Virus record (IMG/VR): IMGVR_UViG_3300043099_000707
Coordinates: 1-39,623 of that record
Direction: 5' to 3' (one strand)
Source: a virus
Length of the DNA: 39,623 nt
Part shown: positions 1 through 6,553 of the stretch, piece after piece
Layout: the number at the start of each line of letters is the position of its first letter
How positions within the stretch are numbered: position 1 is the first letter of the stretch
Made by a program: the position numbers and the translations under genes
Notes under the pieces: model-generated
Database searches by the model: none
What the model was told of the DNA's origin: nothing
What the model saw: the letters and a program-made list of their open reading frames with translations, nothing else

Positions 1-127
1 TCGATTCTCCATCACAGAAAGCACCGCGCGGGCTTGCAAAGCGTGCGACGGTTCCAATTCCATCAACGGATCCGGTTCCAACTCCCGCGGTTCCTGCGAT
101 CGTGGTGACGACTCCGGCCCCCGCAGT
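1..127. repeat. Left copy of 127-bp terminal direct repeat
   Basis: These 127 bases are identical to the last 127 bases of the window. The length equals a common assembler k-mer size, so the repeat is most simply an assembly overlap showing that the molecule is circular or circularly permuted. The unique circle would be 39,496 bp. The NHL-repeat gene stays in frame across the join, which supports this. A genuine short terminal repeat cannot be excluded from sequence alone. Confidence 0.9.
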
Positions 128-1186
128 TAGTGGAGGTGCGATTCGGCGAATCGTGTTGTTTGCGTTGTCTGCAACAACTAAATCTGTTCCATCAAAATGC
201 ATTCCGTGTGGACCAAAAAATCTAGCAGCTGCGCCGGTTCCATCCGATGAACCAGAGGCTCCCGCGGTTCCTGCGATCGTGGTGACGACTCCGGCCCCCG
301 CAGTTAGCGGAGGTGCGACTCGGCGAATAATGTTTGTGTTGTAATCAGACACATACAAACTCGTACCGTCGTTTGCGATCCCAATTGGACTATTAAATCT
401 AGCAGCTGCGCCGGTTCCATCCGATGAACCAGAGGCTCCCGCGGTTCCTGCGATCGTGGTGACGACTCCGGCCCCCGCAGTTAGCGGAGGTGCGACTCGG
501 CGAATCGTGTTGTTTGCGTTGTCCGTAACAAAAATGCTCCCTCCAAGGTAGGTAATGTGAGCAGGTGCGCTAAACCTTGCTACCGCCCCGGTTCCGTCAG
601 CCGTTCCGGATGATCCAGCGGTTCCTGCGATCGTGGTGACCGCCCCGGTTGATATTTCGATTCGCCGAATTACCTGATTCTCTGCAACAAACAGATCCGT
701 TCCGTCTGTTGTAAGACCAGACAGCGATCCGAATCTTGCTGCATCACCGGTACCGTCAGTTGTTGCAGATACTCCAAATCTTCCAGCCAAAACAGAAACG
801 ACACCAGTTGTAAGATCTAAAGAAATGACTGTGTTGTCTGCTACGTAATACAATCGACCAGATACAACGACAACGCCGTAAGGGCTTGATGATTTAGCGC
901 CAAACACTCCACGCTTTCGTAGCCAGTTGCCGCTCGATGCGTCCTTGTACCAAATCCCGTTATCTAGATGCAGATACGCTTGATCGCCTGCCGCGCTCGC
1001 GATCAGCTGCTCAGGCAAGAAGTCGGGCAAGTTCGTGCTGTAGTCCTTGAACCCCTTGCGGCGCTCGGGGCGGCCTTCGCGTGCAAAGGTGACGTTGTCG
1101 GCAACGGAGGTTGAGCCCACCGGCGCGGCAAGATCGTTGCTGTGCGTGTTGAGTCCGTTAGTCTCGGGCACGATCACCGCTGTCAT
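1..1186 (-). CDS. NHL-repeat beta-propeller virion protein, N-terminal part (gene crosses contig join)
   Basis: The gene starts at the ATG at 1184-1186, which overlaps the stop of the upstream adaptor gene (ATGA). It runs off the window start and finishes at 39354 after circularisation, 442 residues in all. The first 110 residues resemble the start of tail-associated phage proteins (MTAVIVPETNGLNTHSND). After that come repeated blades of about 59 residues with the signature TIAGTAG...DGTGAAARF...P.GI..DG..LYV.D..N..IRR, typical of NHL propellers. Between the adaptor and the tail hub it is most likely a tail-tip or host-contact protein. Function is inferred. NHL domains usually bind proteins, RNA or glycans. 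It overlaps the next gene by TAATG. Confidence 0.85.
   Translation of the reverse strand, partial: MTAVIVPETNGLNTHSNDLAAPVGSTSVADNVTFAREGRPERRKGFKDYSTNLPDFLPEQLIASAAGDQAYLHLDNGIWYKDASSGNWLRKRGVFGAKSSSPYGVVVVSGRLYYVADNTVISLDLTTGVVSVLAGRFGVSATTDGTGDAARFGSLSGLTTDGTDLFVAENQVIRRIEISTGAVTTIAGTAGSSGTADGTGAVARFSAPAHITYLGGSIFVTDNANNTIRRVAPPLTAGAGVVTTIAGTAGASGSSDGTGAAARFNSPIGIANDGTSLYVSDYNTNIIRRVAPPLTAGAGVVTTIAGTAGASGSSDGTGAAARFFGPHGMHFDGTDLVVADNANNTIRRIAPPLTAGAGVVTTIAGTAGVGTGSVDGIGTVARFASPRGAFCDGES
44..680 (-). repeat. 177-bp tandem repeats encoding NHL propeller blades
   Basis: The block beginning GCGGTTCCTGCGATCGTGG recurs at about 87, 264, 441 and 618, a strict 177-bp (59-codon) period. Bases 218-328 and 395-505 are identical over about 110 bp, while flanking parts of each unit have diverged. 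Perfect in-frame repeats of this kind allow blade number to change by recombination. They are also near the length where a short-read assembly can collapse copies, so the blade count here is a minimum. Confidence 0.85.
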
Positions 1187-2118
1187 GTCGCCACCACTCG
1201 TTTACGACGACCGCCATAAACTCGCGCGAGCGGGATGCTGATCTTCTTCGGGTGACCGACTGCGCGTGCGCCAGGACCAGCGCCAAGCGCAGACTTAGCG
1301 CGCTCGACGATCTCGGATCGTGCTATTTGGTAAGCTTGCTGATCCATCTGCGTGCGAGCGAGCGAGCGAATGACCAGATCTTTCAGGAACGGCACAAGCT
1401 CGATCGGAACCGCTGGGAACACAGTCTCGTCGCGCACGCAGATGTAGTCGCCAGCCTGAATCAGCGCCGCGTTCGCTGTCGAAAACGTTTGCAGCGTGGC
1501 GCCGCCTGATGCCGTTGCCGTCGCTGCTGTCACCACGCGCCGAAAAGGAGACGTGCCGCGATAGACGTCATGCACACTCGTTGCGGTGAACGTTGCCGGT
1601 TTACTTGCGGTGTAGGTCACAACGCCCGTGCCCGTGTCGACGCTCTGAACCACCGCCGCGCTTGCCACGGGAACGAGACGACCCGGGCGGCGATAGATCC
1701 ACTGCCGAAGCGTCTCGGTCGCGGTTGCAGGCGTCGGCAGCAAAACAATTTGCGTGTGGCTAAGCTCGAAAGCGGCTGGCGAACCGTTGCTCGTGATGTC
1801 GTAATTCTGCCGCTGCTCTGGCGTAATCAAATCGATCTCGCGCGGGTTGCCGCTCGCATCGAGAAGCTCGACGCGGCGGATCTTGTTCCACATTGCGTAT
1901 CGATCGAAGTCGTAACCGGACTGACCAGCGACAAGAGCCGTGTCCGCGGCCTCTAGGAAATAGCCGTTATCCATCGACACCAAAAGCGGCGCCAATGACT
2001 CTTGAAGTTCGTCATCGGCGATCTTCAGTTTTTGCACGGACGTGAACTGATCTTGTGCGGCAGGCGTGAAGCTGTCGCGCTCGATGTCAGTTACGAGATC
2101 GTCAGACGTGTAAGGCAC
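1183..2118 (-). CDS. Head-tail adaptor / tail tubular A-like protein
   Basis: 311 residues. The N-terminus (TSDDLVTDIERDSFTPAAQDQFT) is helical and followed by a beta-rich middle (YDITSNGSPAAFELSHTQIVLLPTPATATETLRQWIYRRP split by a Ser/Thr/Ala-rich insert). The C-terminus is basic. This layout and its place between lysis genes and tail proteins fit a podovirus head-to-tail connector that docks on the portal. The start is GTG with the ribosome-binding site AGAGGTG, and that site is the 3' arm of a hairpin shared with two other genes. It overlaps the NHL gene by ATGA. The family is inferred from layout, not from a decisive motif. Confidence 0.6.
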   Translation of the reverse strand: MPYTSDDLVTDIERDSFTPAAQDQFTSVQKLKIADDELQESLAPLLVSMDNGYFLEAADTALVAGQSGYDFDRYAMWNKIRRVELLDASGNPREIDLITPEQRQNYDITSNGSPAAFELSHTQIVLLPTPATATETLRQWIYRRPGRLVPVASAAVVQSVDTGTGVVTYTASKPATFTATSVHDVYRGTSPFRRVVTAATATASGGATLQTFSTANAALIQAGDYICVRDETVFPAVPIELVPFLKDLVIRSLARTQMDQQAYQIARSEIVERAKSALGAGPGARAVGHPKKISIPLARVYGGRRKRVVAT

Positions 2119-2125
2119 TCAACAC

Positions 2126-2152
2126 CTCTGGCCGCTGTTCGGCGGCAAAGAG
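2126..2152 (-). promoter_or_regulatory. Hairpin H1 sequestering the ribosome-binding site of the adaptor gene
   Basis: Read on the minus strand: CUCU, UU, GCCGC, loop CGAACA, GCGGC, C, AGAG. The GCCGC/GCGGC stem is perfect, and the outer CUCU pairs with AGAG, which is part of the Shine-Dalgarno AGAGGTG. Seven bases separate the arm from the GTG start at 2118. It is the same element as at 7447-7475 and 15122-15148. It lacks a U-tract after the stem, so it is not a typical terminator. Confidence 0.7.
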
Positions 2153-2162
2153 TGGCGTTTGA

Positions 2163-2483
2163 TTACTTCAGCTTTTTCTGGAACCGGCCGCGATTTTTTG
2201 GCGGCATCGGCGCCTCTTCTTCGAACTCCATTTTTGGCTTTGGCTTGCGTCCGCCCATGGCGATGATTTCCACCATGTTTTCGTCGCCTGACTCTTCGTC
2301 CTCGCAATCCTCGCCCATGTCCTCGGTCATCTCTTCTTCGAGCATGTCCGATTCTGCCTCCATGGAGTCGAGCGGCAGATCTTCGGCCGGCTTCTGTTTC
2401 GACTTGTAGCGCTGAACGAGCGAGTCACGCGCGAGCTTCTTGATGTTCGCAAGCGCAGTTTTCATTGCCTTCATGTCATCCAT
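2163..2483 (-). CDS. Acidic hypothetical protein
   Basis: 106 residues. A basic N-terminal helix (ANIKKLARDSLVQRYKSKQK) is followed by a very acidic centre rich in Glu, Asp and Met (about residues 40-75) and a basic Lys/Arg tail. No family recognised. It lies between the spanin candidate and the adaptor, just upstream of hairpin H1. The charge pattern could suit an accessory virion or chaperone-like protein, but nothing shows this. Confidence 0.6.
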   Translation of the reverse strand: MDDMKAMKTALANIKKLARDSLVQRYKSKQKPAEDLPLDSMEAESDMLEEEMTEDMGEDCEDEESGDENMVEIIAMGGRKPKPKMEFEEEAPMPPKNRGRFQKKLK

Positions 2484-2492
2484 GTCATTCCC

Positions 2493-2837
2493 TCATTTCG
2501 CGACGGCAAAGCCGCCAGCAAATCCAGACGCGAGCCCGCCAATGATGCCGACCATCAACAACAAACCGCCGTACGTTCCCCACCACGCGTTGCTATCCGC
2601 GCGGCGTTTGTTCTCTGTCGACTCTGCACGTGCAATGTCGCCACGAGCTTCGCAATCAATCATCAGCTTCTCAAACTTCAGCCGATCAACTTCGCGGCGC
2701 ATCGCCATTGCTTCGGCCGCCTCTCGCGAGCACACAGCACCAGACAACGAGCGATCGACGCGCACCCACGGAATAGAGCTAGGCGCAGACGCAGGTGCCG
2801 CACACGAGCACAAAACAATGAAAGCGATCGCTCTCAC
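2493..2837 (-). CDS. Unimolecular spanin (u-spanin) candidate: lipobox plus C-terminal membrane helix
   Basis: 114 residues, GTG start overlapping the upstream stop. The N-terminus MRAIAFIVLCSCAAP is a short signal peptide with a lipobox-like LCSC. Residues about 37-80 form a charged helix with coiled-coil character (AMRREVDRLKFEKLM). Residues about 88-112 are a glycine-rich membrane segment (GGLLLMVGIIGGLASGF). An outer-membrane lipid anchor, a periplasmic helix and a C-terminal inner-membrane helix in one chain is the layout of phage T1 gp11-type u-spanins, which fuse the inner and outer membranes at the end of lysis. Its place in the lysis cassette supports this. The Cys at -2 of the lipobox is unusual. 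It could instead be an Rz1-like partner of the gene just upstream. Confidence 0.55.
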   Translation of the reverse strand: MRAIAFIVLCSCAAPASAPSSIPWVRVDRSLSGAVCSREAAEAMAMRREVDRLKFEKLMIDCEARGDIARAESTENKRRADSNAWWGTYGGLLLMVGIIGGLASGFAGGFAVAK

Positions 2838-3079
2838 TTGTTTAGTTTCTCCTCCAGTTCTTTGTCGTCTACGGCGTAAATCGCTTTCATCTCGTTAACG
2901 CTGCGCTTCTCTAGAACAGCTCGCTTCTTCTCTGCTGCCTCGATTAGTTTTTCGTGCACGTCACGAGCGTATGCGTCCATAGCTGCCTCGGCGGCCTTCT
3001 TTGCTCCGGCCTTCACCACGAACACGGCAACACAAAGAGCCACACACGCAACGCCGAGAACGATAGCAAGAACCATCAT
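2834..3079 (-). CDS. Small membrane protein with N-terminal helix and charged coiled coil (i-spanin-like)
   Basis: 81 residues from the ATG at 3079, which overlaps the preceding stop (ATGATG). Residues 2-22 (MVLAIVLGVACVALCVAVFVV) form one membrane helix. The rest is a highly charged Ala/Lys/Glu helix (EKLIEAAEKKRAVLEKRS). An N-in anchor with a periplasmic coiled coil is the layout of Rz-type inner-membrane spanins, and the next gene, which it overlaps, carries a lipobox. A longer upstream start in this frame exists, but it would overlap the 32-residue peptide gene and has no better ribosome-binding site. Confidence 0.5.
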   Translation of the reverse strand: MMVLAIVLGVACVALCVAVFVVKAGAKKAAEAAMDAYARDVHEKLIEAAEKKRAVLEKRSVNEMKAIYAVDDKELEEKLNK

Positions 3080-3174
3080 AGATCCATCCTGTCGTCGTCG
3101 AACACACCAGCGAGAAGACACGCCAGAAACAATGTGAGTCCGAGAAACAGCCCTAGGCTCACATAGAAGCTCAC
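3076..3174 (-). CDS. 32-residue single-membrane-span peptide in lysis cassette
   Basis: GTG start at 3174 overlapping the upstream stop (GTGA), with the stop overlapping the next ATG (ATGA). The product is about 32 residues: MSFYVSLGLFLGLTLFLACL, a few more hydrophobic residues, then an acidic tail (FDDDRMDL). It is almost entirely one membrane helix. The perfect coupling on both sides argues that it is translated. In a lysis operon, a tiny peptide like this could be a pinholin, an antiholin or another holin-type regulator. It is shorter than most annotation length cut-offs. Confidence 0.5.
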   Translation of the reverse strand: MSFYVSLGLFLGLTLFLACLLAGVFDDDRMDL

Positions 3175-3323
3175 TCTTTTACGTTCTCCACGATCGCTTT
3201 CATCGTCTCAAACAAGTGGCGCTCAAGCTCAAGTTGAGGCGCAAACTTGGATAGGCCGTATGTCGCCAGCGCGATCGCCATCAACGCCAATGGCTTCCAC
3301 CGCTTCGAAAGAAATTCCTTCAC
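3171..3323 (-). CDS. Small membrane protein, holin-like
   Basis: 50 residues from the GTG at 3323, which overlaps the amidase stop (GTGA) and has a strong ribosome-binding site (GGAGG, 4 nt spacing). A basic N-terminus (KEFLSKRWK) is followed by one membrane helix (PLALMAIALATYGLSKF) and an amphipathic charged C-terminus. A single-span holin (class III type) or holin accessory is plausible given the amidase next to it. No specific family recognised. An upstream in-frame ATG would overlap the amidase by 46 bases and is less likely. Confidence 0.5.
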   Translation of the reverse strand: MKEFLSKRWKPLALMAIALATYGLSKFAPQLELERHLFETMKAIVENVKE

Positions 3324-3742
3324 AGAACCTCCGCTCGAAAAAGACCCATGTTGATCACTGGACAAGCTTTTTTGCAGTCCGGATCGGCTTCGTTGTGCCC
3401 GAGCACGCGATCAATGTGCACGCCGTAGCGAAGCATCAGCTCACGCGTCAGCTTGAGCAGTGAAGCCGTTTGCTGGCTAGTTGGCTTGGTGAGACCAACC
3501 CAGGCCACACCAATGCTAGTCTTGTTTACGGGCGGGCAGTGCGCCCCTTGCACCGACTCCATGCGGCCGCACTCGATCTCACCATTGCGCCTGATCACGT
3601 AGTGATATCCAATGTCATTCCACCCGCGCCCGCTCGGAGGCGGCGCCACATGATCCTTTCGGATCTCAGACACGCCAATAAGCCAAGACTTCGCGTCTGG
3701 GTGTGCTGTGCAATGGATAACTATGGTGTCGATGTGTCTCAA
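3320..3742 (-). CDS. N-acetylmuramoyl-L-alanine amidase endolysin (Amidase_2, T7 lysozyme-like)
   Basis: 140 residues, single catalytic domain. It cleaves the amide bond between N-acetylmuramate and L-alanine in peptidoglycan. Expected zinc ligands are visible: H10 (IVIHCTA), H116 (LGHNEADPD) and C127 in a K-x-C-P motif (KKACP), with Y46 (GYHYVI) as the likely catalytic tyrosine. Length and motif spacing fit T7 lysozyme-type amidases (about 150 residues). There is no signal peptide, so access to the wall needs a holin. Small membrane proteins lie on both sides. In T7 the homologue also inhibits the phage RNA polymerase, but no such polymerase is present here. Confidence 0.9.
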   Translation of the reverse strand: MRHIDTIVIHCTAHPDAKSWLIGVSEIRKDHVAPPPSGRGWNDIGYHYVIRRNGEIECGRMESVQGAHCPPVNKTSIGVAWVGLTKPTSQQTASLLKLTRELMLRYGVHIDRVLGHNEADPDCKKACPVINMGLFRAEVL

Positions 3743-3927
3743 GCTCGATCGGCCTTCGTGTCCAGTTTGAGGTGGAACAGCTCGACGCTTGCCTTGTGAT
3801 CTTCGACGTCAAGCTTTGAATCCAGCTTGCGCTCGACGCGTTCGAGACGACGACCAAGCGCAACATACCCGCACACGTTCACGATGACGAGAACAGCGGC
3901 GTTGAGAATGTCGCTCGGGTTGATCAC
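3739..3927 (-). CDS. Small membrane protein with C-terminal coiled coil, holin or lysis accessory
   Basis: 62 residues from the GTG at 3927, which overlaps the upstream stop (GTGA). One membrane helix near the N-terminus (ILNAAVLVIVNVCGYVAL) is followed by a basic turn (GRRLERVERK) and a heptad-like charged helix. It immediately precedes and overlaps the amidase, the usual place for a holin. A longer start in this frame would overlap the upstream gene and is not needed. Confidence 0.5.
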   Translation of the reverse strand: MINPSDILNAAVLVIVNVCGYVALGRRLERVERKLDSKLDVEDHKASVELFHLKLDTKADRA

Positions 3928-4406
3928 GTTCCGCTTCCGATCACGCAGATCCATTGCGTGGCGTCGACAGCGCAACAAAGCATTGCCTCGCCAGTAGCAA
4001 GAGCAATCGCAGTGTTCGCGCTTGTTGCATTGATTGCGTCACCGCTGGCAGGAAAAACGTCCAGAGTAGAAGCGCTAGCGTTTCCAACAAACACACACAG
4101 ACCAGCGGCCGCAGCCGGAAGCGTTCCGTCATTGCTGGTCGTAACCGTGCCAAAGCGTGTTAGCGTGGTTGTAAAAGCACCGTTGCCCTGTCCGCCCGTG
4201 CCAGCGGTGGCAGAAGCGGCAAGGTCTGACAGCAAAAGGTCGCCGCCAACCGTCACGTTTCCAAAAGCGGCGTTTTGGTTTCCTGTCGAGTAGAGAAGCG
4301 TAACCCCTTGCGGGATCTCGGTGCCATTAACGAAGCGAGAAGCGCCGGCCGCAGTGAGAACAACAAACGCGAGCAACGAAAGAATGACGATTGGGAAATG
4401 TTTCAT
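3924..4406 (-). CDS. Exported protein carrying a fibre-type beta domain
   Basis: 160 residues. The N-terminus MKHFPIVILSLLAFVVLTAA is a clear Sec signal or anchor. The remainder is Gly/Ser/Thr-rich and resembles virion beta domains. The last 75 residues (LPAAAAGLCVFV..., DVFPASGDAIN..., DATQWICVIGSGT) align by eye with the C-terminal domain of the fibre protein encoded at 11109-11912 (LPTASAGLVFGF..., RVISAAGDQIR..., DATTWLVTYGLGG). A signal peptide on such a domain is odd for a virion protein. It could act at the cell surface, for example by masking a receptor. Unproven. It lies between capsid-decoration and lysis genes. Confidence 0.55.
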   Translation of the reverse strand: MKHFPIVILSLLAFVVLTAAGASRFVNGTEIPQGVTLLYSTGNQNAAFGNVTVGGDLLLSDLAASATAGTGGQGNGAFTTTLTRFGTVTTSNDGTLPAAAAGLCVFVGNASASTLDVFPASGDAINATSANTAIALATGEAMLCCAVDATQWICVIGSGT

Positions 4407-4416
4407 TGTGGACCCT

Positions 4417-4731
4417 TCACATTAGAGAGGCGCCGACGCGCCCGGTGGTTGGTGCTACGCCCAGGTGATAAATTCCGATGACGCGCGTGGCTTTCATCTC
4501 AAGCTCGTTGGTTCTCAGATCGACCGCTACAGGCTGACCAGCAAGCAACGGGCAGAAATCAGCGCCGTTGTAGGTCAGCATGCAGTCTTGGTTGAGCGTG
4601 TTTGGAACGAGCAACACTTTGTGGTCGCGCGTACCTGTTACGAGCGTGATTGCAGTGCCCGCCGTCGATGCGGTTACGGATGCCGCCGCCAGCGTTGCAA
4701 CTACGGGCTGAATTTCTTTGCTGTTAGACAT
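4417..4731 (-). CDS. Small virion protein, possible capsid decoration/head fibre
   Basis: 104 residues, rich in Val, Thr and Ala, with a beta pattern (DHKVLLVPNTLNQDCMLTYN). It has a Shine-Dalgarno (GAGGGC). It lies directly after the capsid gene, separated from it by an attenuator-like hairpin. Small beta proteins after the capsid gene are often decoration or head-stabilising proteins. No family recognised with confidence. Confidence 0.5.
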   Translation of the reverse strand: MSNSKEIQPVVATLAAASVTASTAGTAITLVTGTRDHKVLLVPNTLNQDCMLTYNGADFCPLLAGQPVAVDLRTNELEMKATRVIGIYHLGVAPTTGRVGASLM

Positions 4732-4744
4732 CGGTCGCCCTCAG

Positions 4745-4809
4745 AAAAGGAGTCCCGACCGCTCCCGCTTTGGAGAGGAGTAAAACCGCCACGGAAGCGG
4801 CCGGGAGTC
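4745..4809 (-). terminator. Imperfect hairpin with short U-tract after the capsid gene (attenuator)
   Basis: On the minus strand the arm at 4809-4793 (GACTCCCGGCCGCTTCC) pairs with 4766-4750 (GGGAGCGGTCGGGACTC) over 17 positions, with one mismatch and two G-U pairs, around a loop of about 26 nt. It is followed by CCUUUUC. This resembles a leaky rho-independent terminator that lowers expression of the genes after the major capsid protein. Confidence 0.55.
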
Positions 4810-4823
4810 GTAACTCAATCAGC

Positions 4824-4843
4824 ACACAGGAGACCTGTGTTAC
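4824..4843. promoter_or_regulatory. Palindromic site at the end of the capsid gene, related to the 20.7-kb promoter site
   Basis: ACACAGG-AGA-CCTGTGT is a perfect 7+3+7 palindrome, followed by TAC. The 18 bases at 4826-4843 differ at one position from 20706-20723 in the leftward promoter region. It overlaps the capsid stop codon. It may be an operator or stoperator for the phage repressor, or simply an RNA hairpin. Confidence 0.45.
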
Positions 4844-6078
4844 GCCGACTGGGTGATGTTGCTCACGACGAACGAGCGCGCCGGGGCTTCGCAGAACGGC
4901 GCGAAGTCCGAGTACGTGCGCGATTCGACGCCGGCCGTGTTTTCGAGGACCAAGAACTGCTGATCCGCGCCTTGCATGCCGGGGATGCGGTTCGTCACAT
5001 CGGTCGAGCCGATGCGCTTCCACGAGCTGTCTTGCAACAGACCGTAGATGTATCCGCGCCAAATACAGGTGTGCGCCACGAGTTCCATCACACCAGCCAC
5101 CGAGTGGAACTTGATGTAATCGACGCCGCGTTCGAGGATGCTCGGCTTGTACTGACCGAAGTCACGCGCTGATTCCATGTCGTTCACGATGTCCTGCCAG
5201 CTCTCGGGATGGCAGTACACTTTGAACTTGCCTTCACCGCCGCGAGGCATTGCGATCGCCGATGCTTTGGCGATCTTTTGGTACGTCGCAGTACCAGACG
5301 TTGGCGCGTACTGAGATCCGGCCCACAAGGTCGGGTAGCTCGATTGCGCGATACCAAACAGCGTGGTCCCCGACGACGTCAGGATGTTGTGAATGCCCTT
5401 GAATTCTTTGCCGTACGCGCCCTTGAAGTAGATCAAGTGGTTCGCAGCGGTTGCGCCAATGTCATCAACCGTGAGGGAGATGTATGGCGTGGTCGCAGCG
5501 ATTGAAACGCCCGTGATGGTCGTTTCTTTGATCAGGACGCCAGCCGAGGTGCGAACCTCGATCGGCATGCCTTCGGCGCCAACCCAGATGCCCTCGGCGC
5601 TGGTTGCGTCGCTGATTCGAATGGTCGAACCAGACACGCTGCCAACGGTGCCGAGGCCAGATTGGCCGTACAACATGAGCGCTTCAAGCTTCTTTTTGTG
5701 CGAGGTCATGAGATTGGTCAGGACCACCTCAGTTGCCGAACGGAAGCGCGCTTTGCTGTTCACCGCGCGAGACACCGCAGTCCAACCCCATTGCGCACGG
5801 CCAACCATTTGGGTGCCGCTCACGCTCGCGTTTTCGAGCTTGCCGGCCACTGCTGCGTTGAGGTTGATCACCTCTTCGCCAGTGCCGAAGCTGAACCCGT
5901 GTTCGAGCTTCAGTGCAACCGCTTGGTTGTAGTTACCGCCTTGCTCTTTTTCGCCCTCAACGAATTTGATGTCTTTGAGGAGCTTGACGCCATCGGGGAT
6001 CAACTCGACGATGTCGTCGCCATAAACTTGCTTGTAGTTTGCGTTGAGCGAATCGCTAACGCTGTTTGTGGTTGCCAT
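4840..6078 (-). CDS. Major capsid protein
   Basis: 412 residues with strong codon-level coding character and a good ribosome-binding site (AGGAAGG). It follows the scaffold and one small gene. The composition is that of a HK97-fold podovirus or N4/P22-type coat: a helical N-arm (SDSLNANYKQVYGDDIVELI), a long Gly/Ala/Thr beta region and a C-terminal domain (CHPESWQDIVNDMES...). An immunoglobulin-like insert (about residues 150-215, GSVSGSTIRISDATSAEG) may be present. Identification rests on size, position after the scaffold and overall pattern. Confidence 0.75.
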   Translation of the reverse strand: MATTNSVSDSLNANYKQVYGDDIVELIPDGVKLLKDIKFVEGEKEQGGNYNQAVALKLEHGFSFGTGEEVINLNAAVAGKLENASVSGTQMVGRAQWGWTAVSRAVNSKARFRSATEVVLTNLMTSHKKKLEALMLYGQSGLGTVGSVSGSTIRISDATSAEGIWVGAEGMPIEVRTSAGVLIKETTITGVSIAATTPYISLTVDDIGATAANHLIYFKGAYGKEFKGIHNILTSSGTTLFGIAQSSYPTLWAGSQYAPTSGTATYQKIAKASAIAMPRGGEGKFKVYCHPESWQDIVNDMESARDFGQYKPSILERGVDYIKFHSVAGVMELVAHTCIWRGYIYGLLQDSSWKRIGSTDVTNRIPGMQGADQQFLVLENTAGVESRTYSDFAPFCEAPARSFVVSNITQSA

Positions 6079-6083
6079 TCAGA

Positions 6084-6551
6084 TCACGCCTTCCTGTAGA
6101 AAACTTCTTGGGTGAATCGCTGCACGTTGGTGTTTGCGTCGATGTCGACGCCTGCCATCGATTGCGAGTAACAAATGTTCTTGAGTGCGCTGACGCCGGA
6201 TGCCGACGTACCGCACAGGGTTGGCGTTGCGGTGGTGAGGTCGCCGGAGATCTTCACCGTGACCGGCAAACAGATCAGCGAGTCAGCATCACCAACGGTG
6301 ACAATGAACCCAACGACCGCCGGATCTGCATCGTCGTCGAGTGCGGTCATGTTTGAACCAGAGTCGACAGTTGCAGGCGTGCCCGAGTCGGTGCCTTCCT
6401 CGATGAAGATGCGAAATGCGGGGTTCGCGGTGGTGGCCGATGAGCTGGCGTCTGTGGTGTTGCCAGTAATCTCGAAATACGACCAAACGCGGCCAAGTCG
6501 AAGGCGGAACGCCTCGGCTTCGTCGCTCTTATTGTGCGGTGTAACGCTCAT
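6084..6551 (-). CDS. Hypothetical head-associated protein
   Basis: 155 residues, acidic and rich in Ser, Thr, Ala and Asp, predicted beta (VVGFIVTVGDADSLICLPVTVK). It sits between scaffold and capsid with 5 nt before the capsid gene. No family recognised. It could be a minor capsid or decoration protein. Confidence 0.5.
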   Translation of the reverse strand: MSVTPHNKSDEAEAFRLRLGRVWSYFEITGNTTDASSSATTANPAFRIFIEEGTDSGTPATVDSGSNMTALDDDADPAVVGFIVTVGDADSLICLPVTVKISGDLTTATPTLCGTSASGVSALKNICYSQSMAGVDIDANTNVQRFTQEVFYRKA

Positions 6552-6553
6552 TT

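Noticed and set aside
44-680. CRISPR-like array
   Set aside because: The 177-bp period is in frame and codes for NHL blades. There are no 25-40-bp repeats with unique spacers.
2126-2152. Hairpins H1-H3 as rho-independent terminators
   Set aside because: No U-tract follows the stems, and each lies immediately before a start codon with the ribosome-binding site in its arm.
2002-2409. Plus-strand open frames opposite the adaptor and late genes
   Set aside because: They are shadows of minus-strand genes that have better codon pattern, overlaps and known families.
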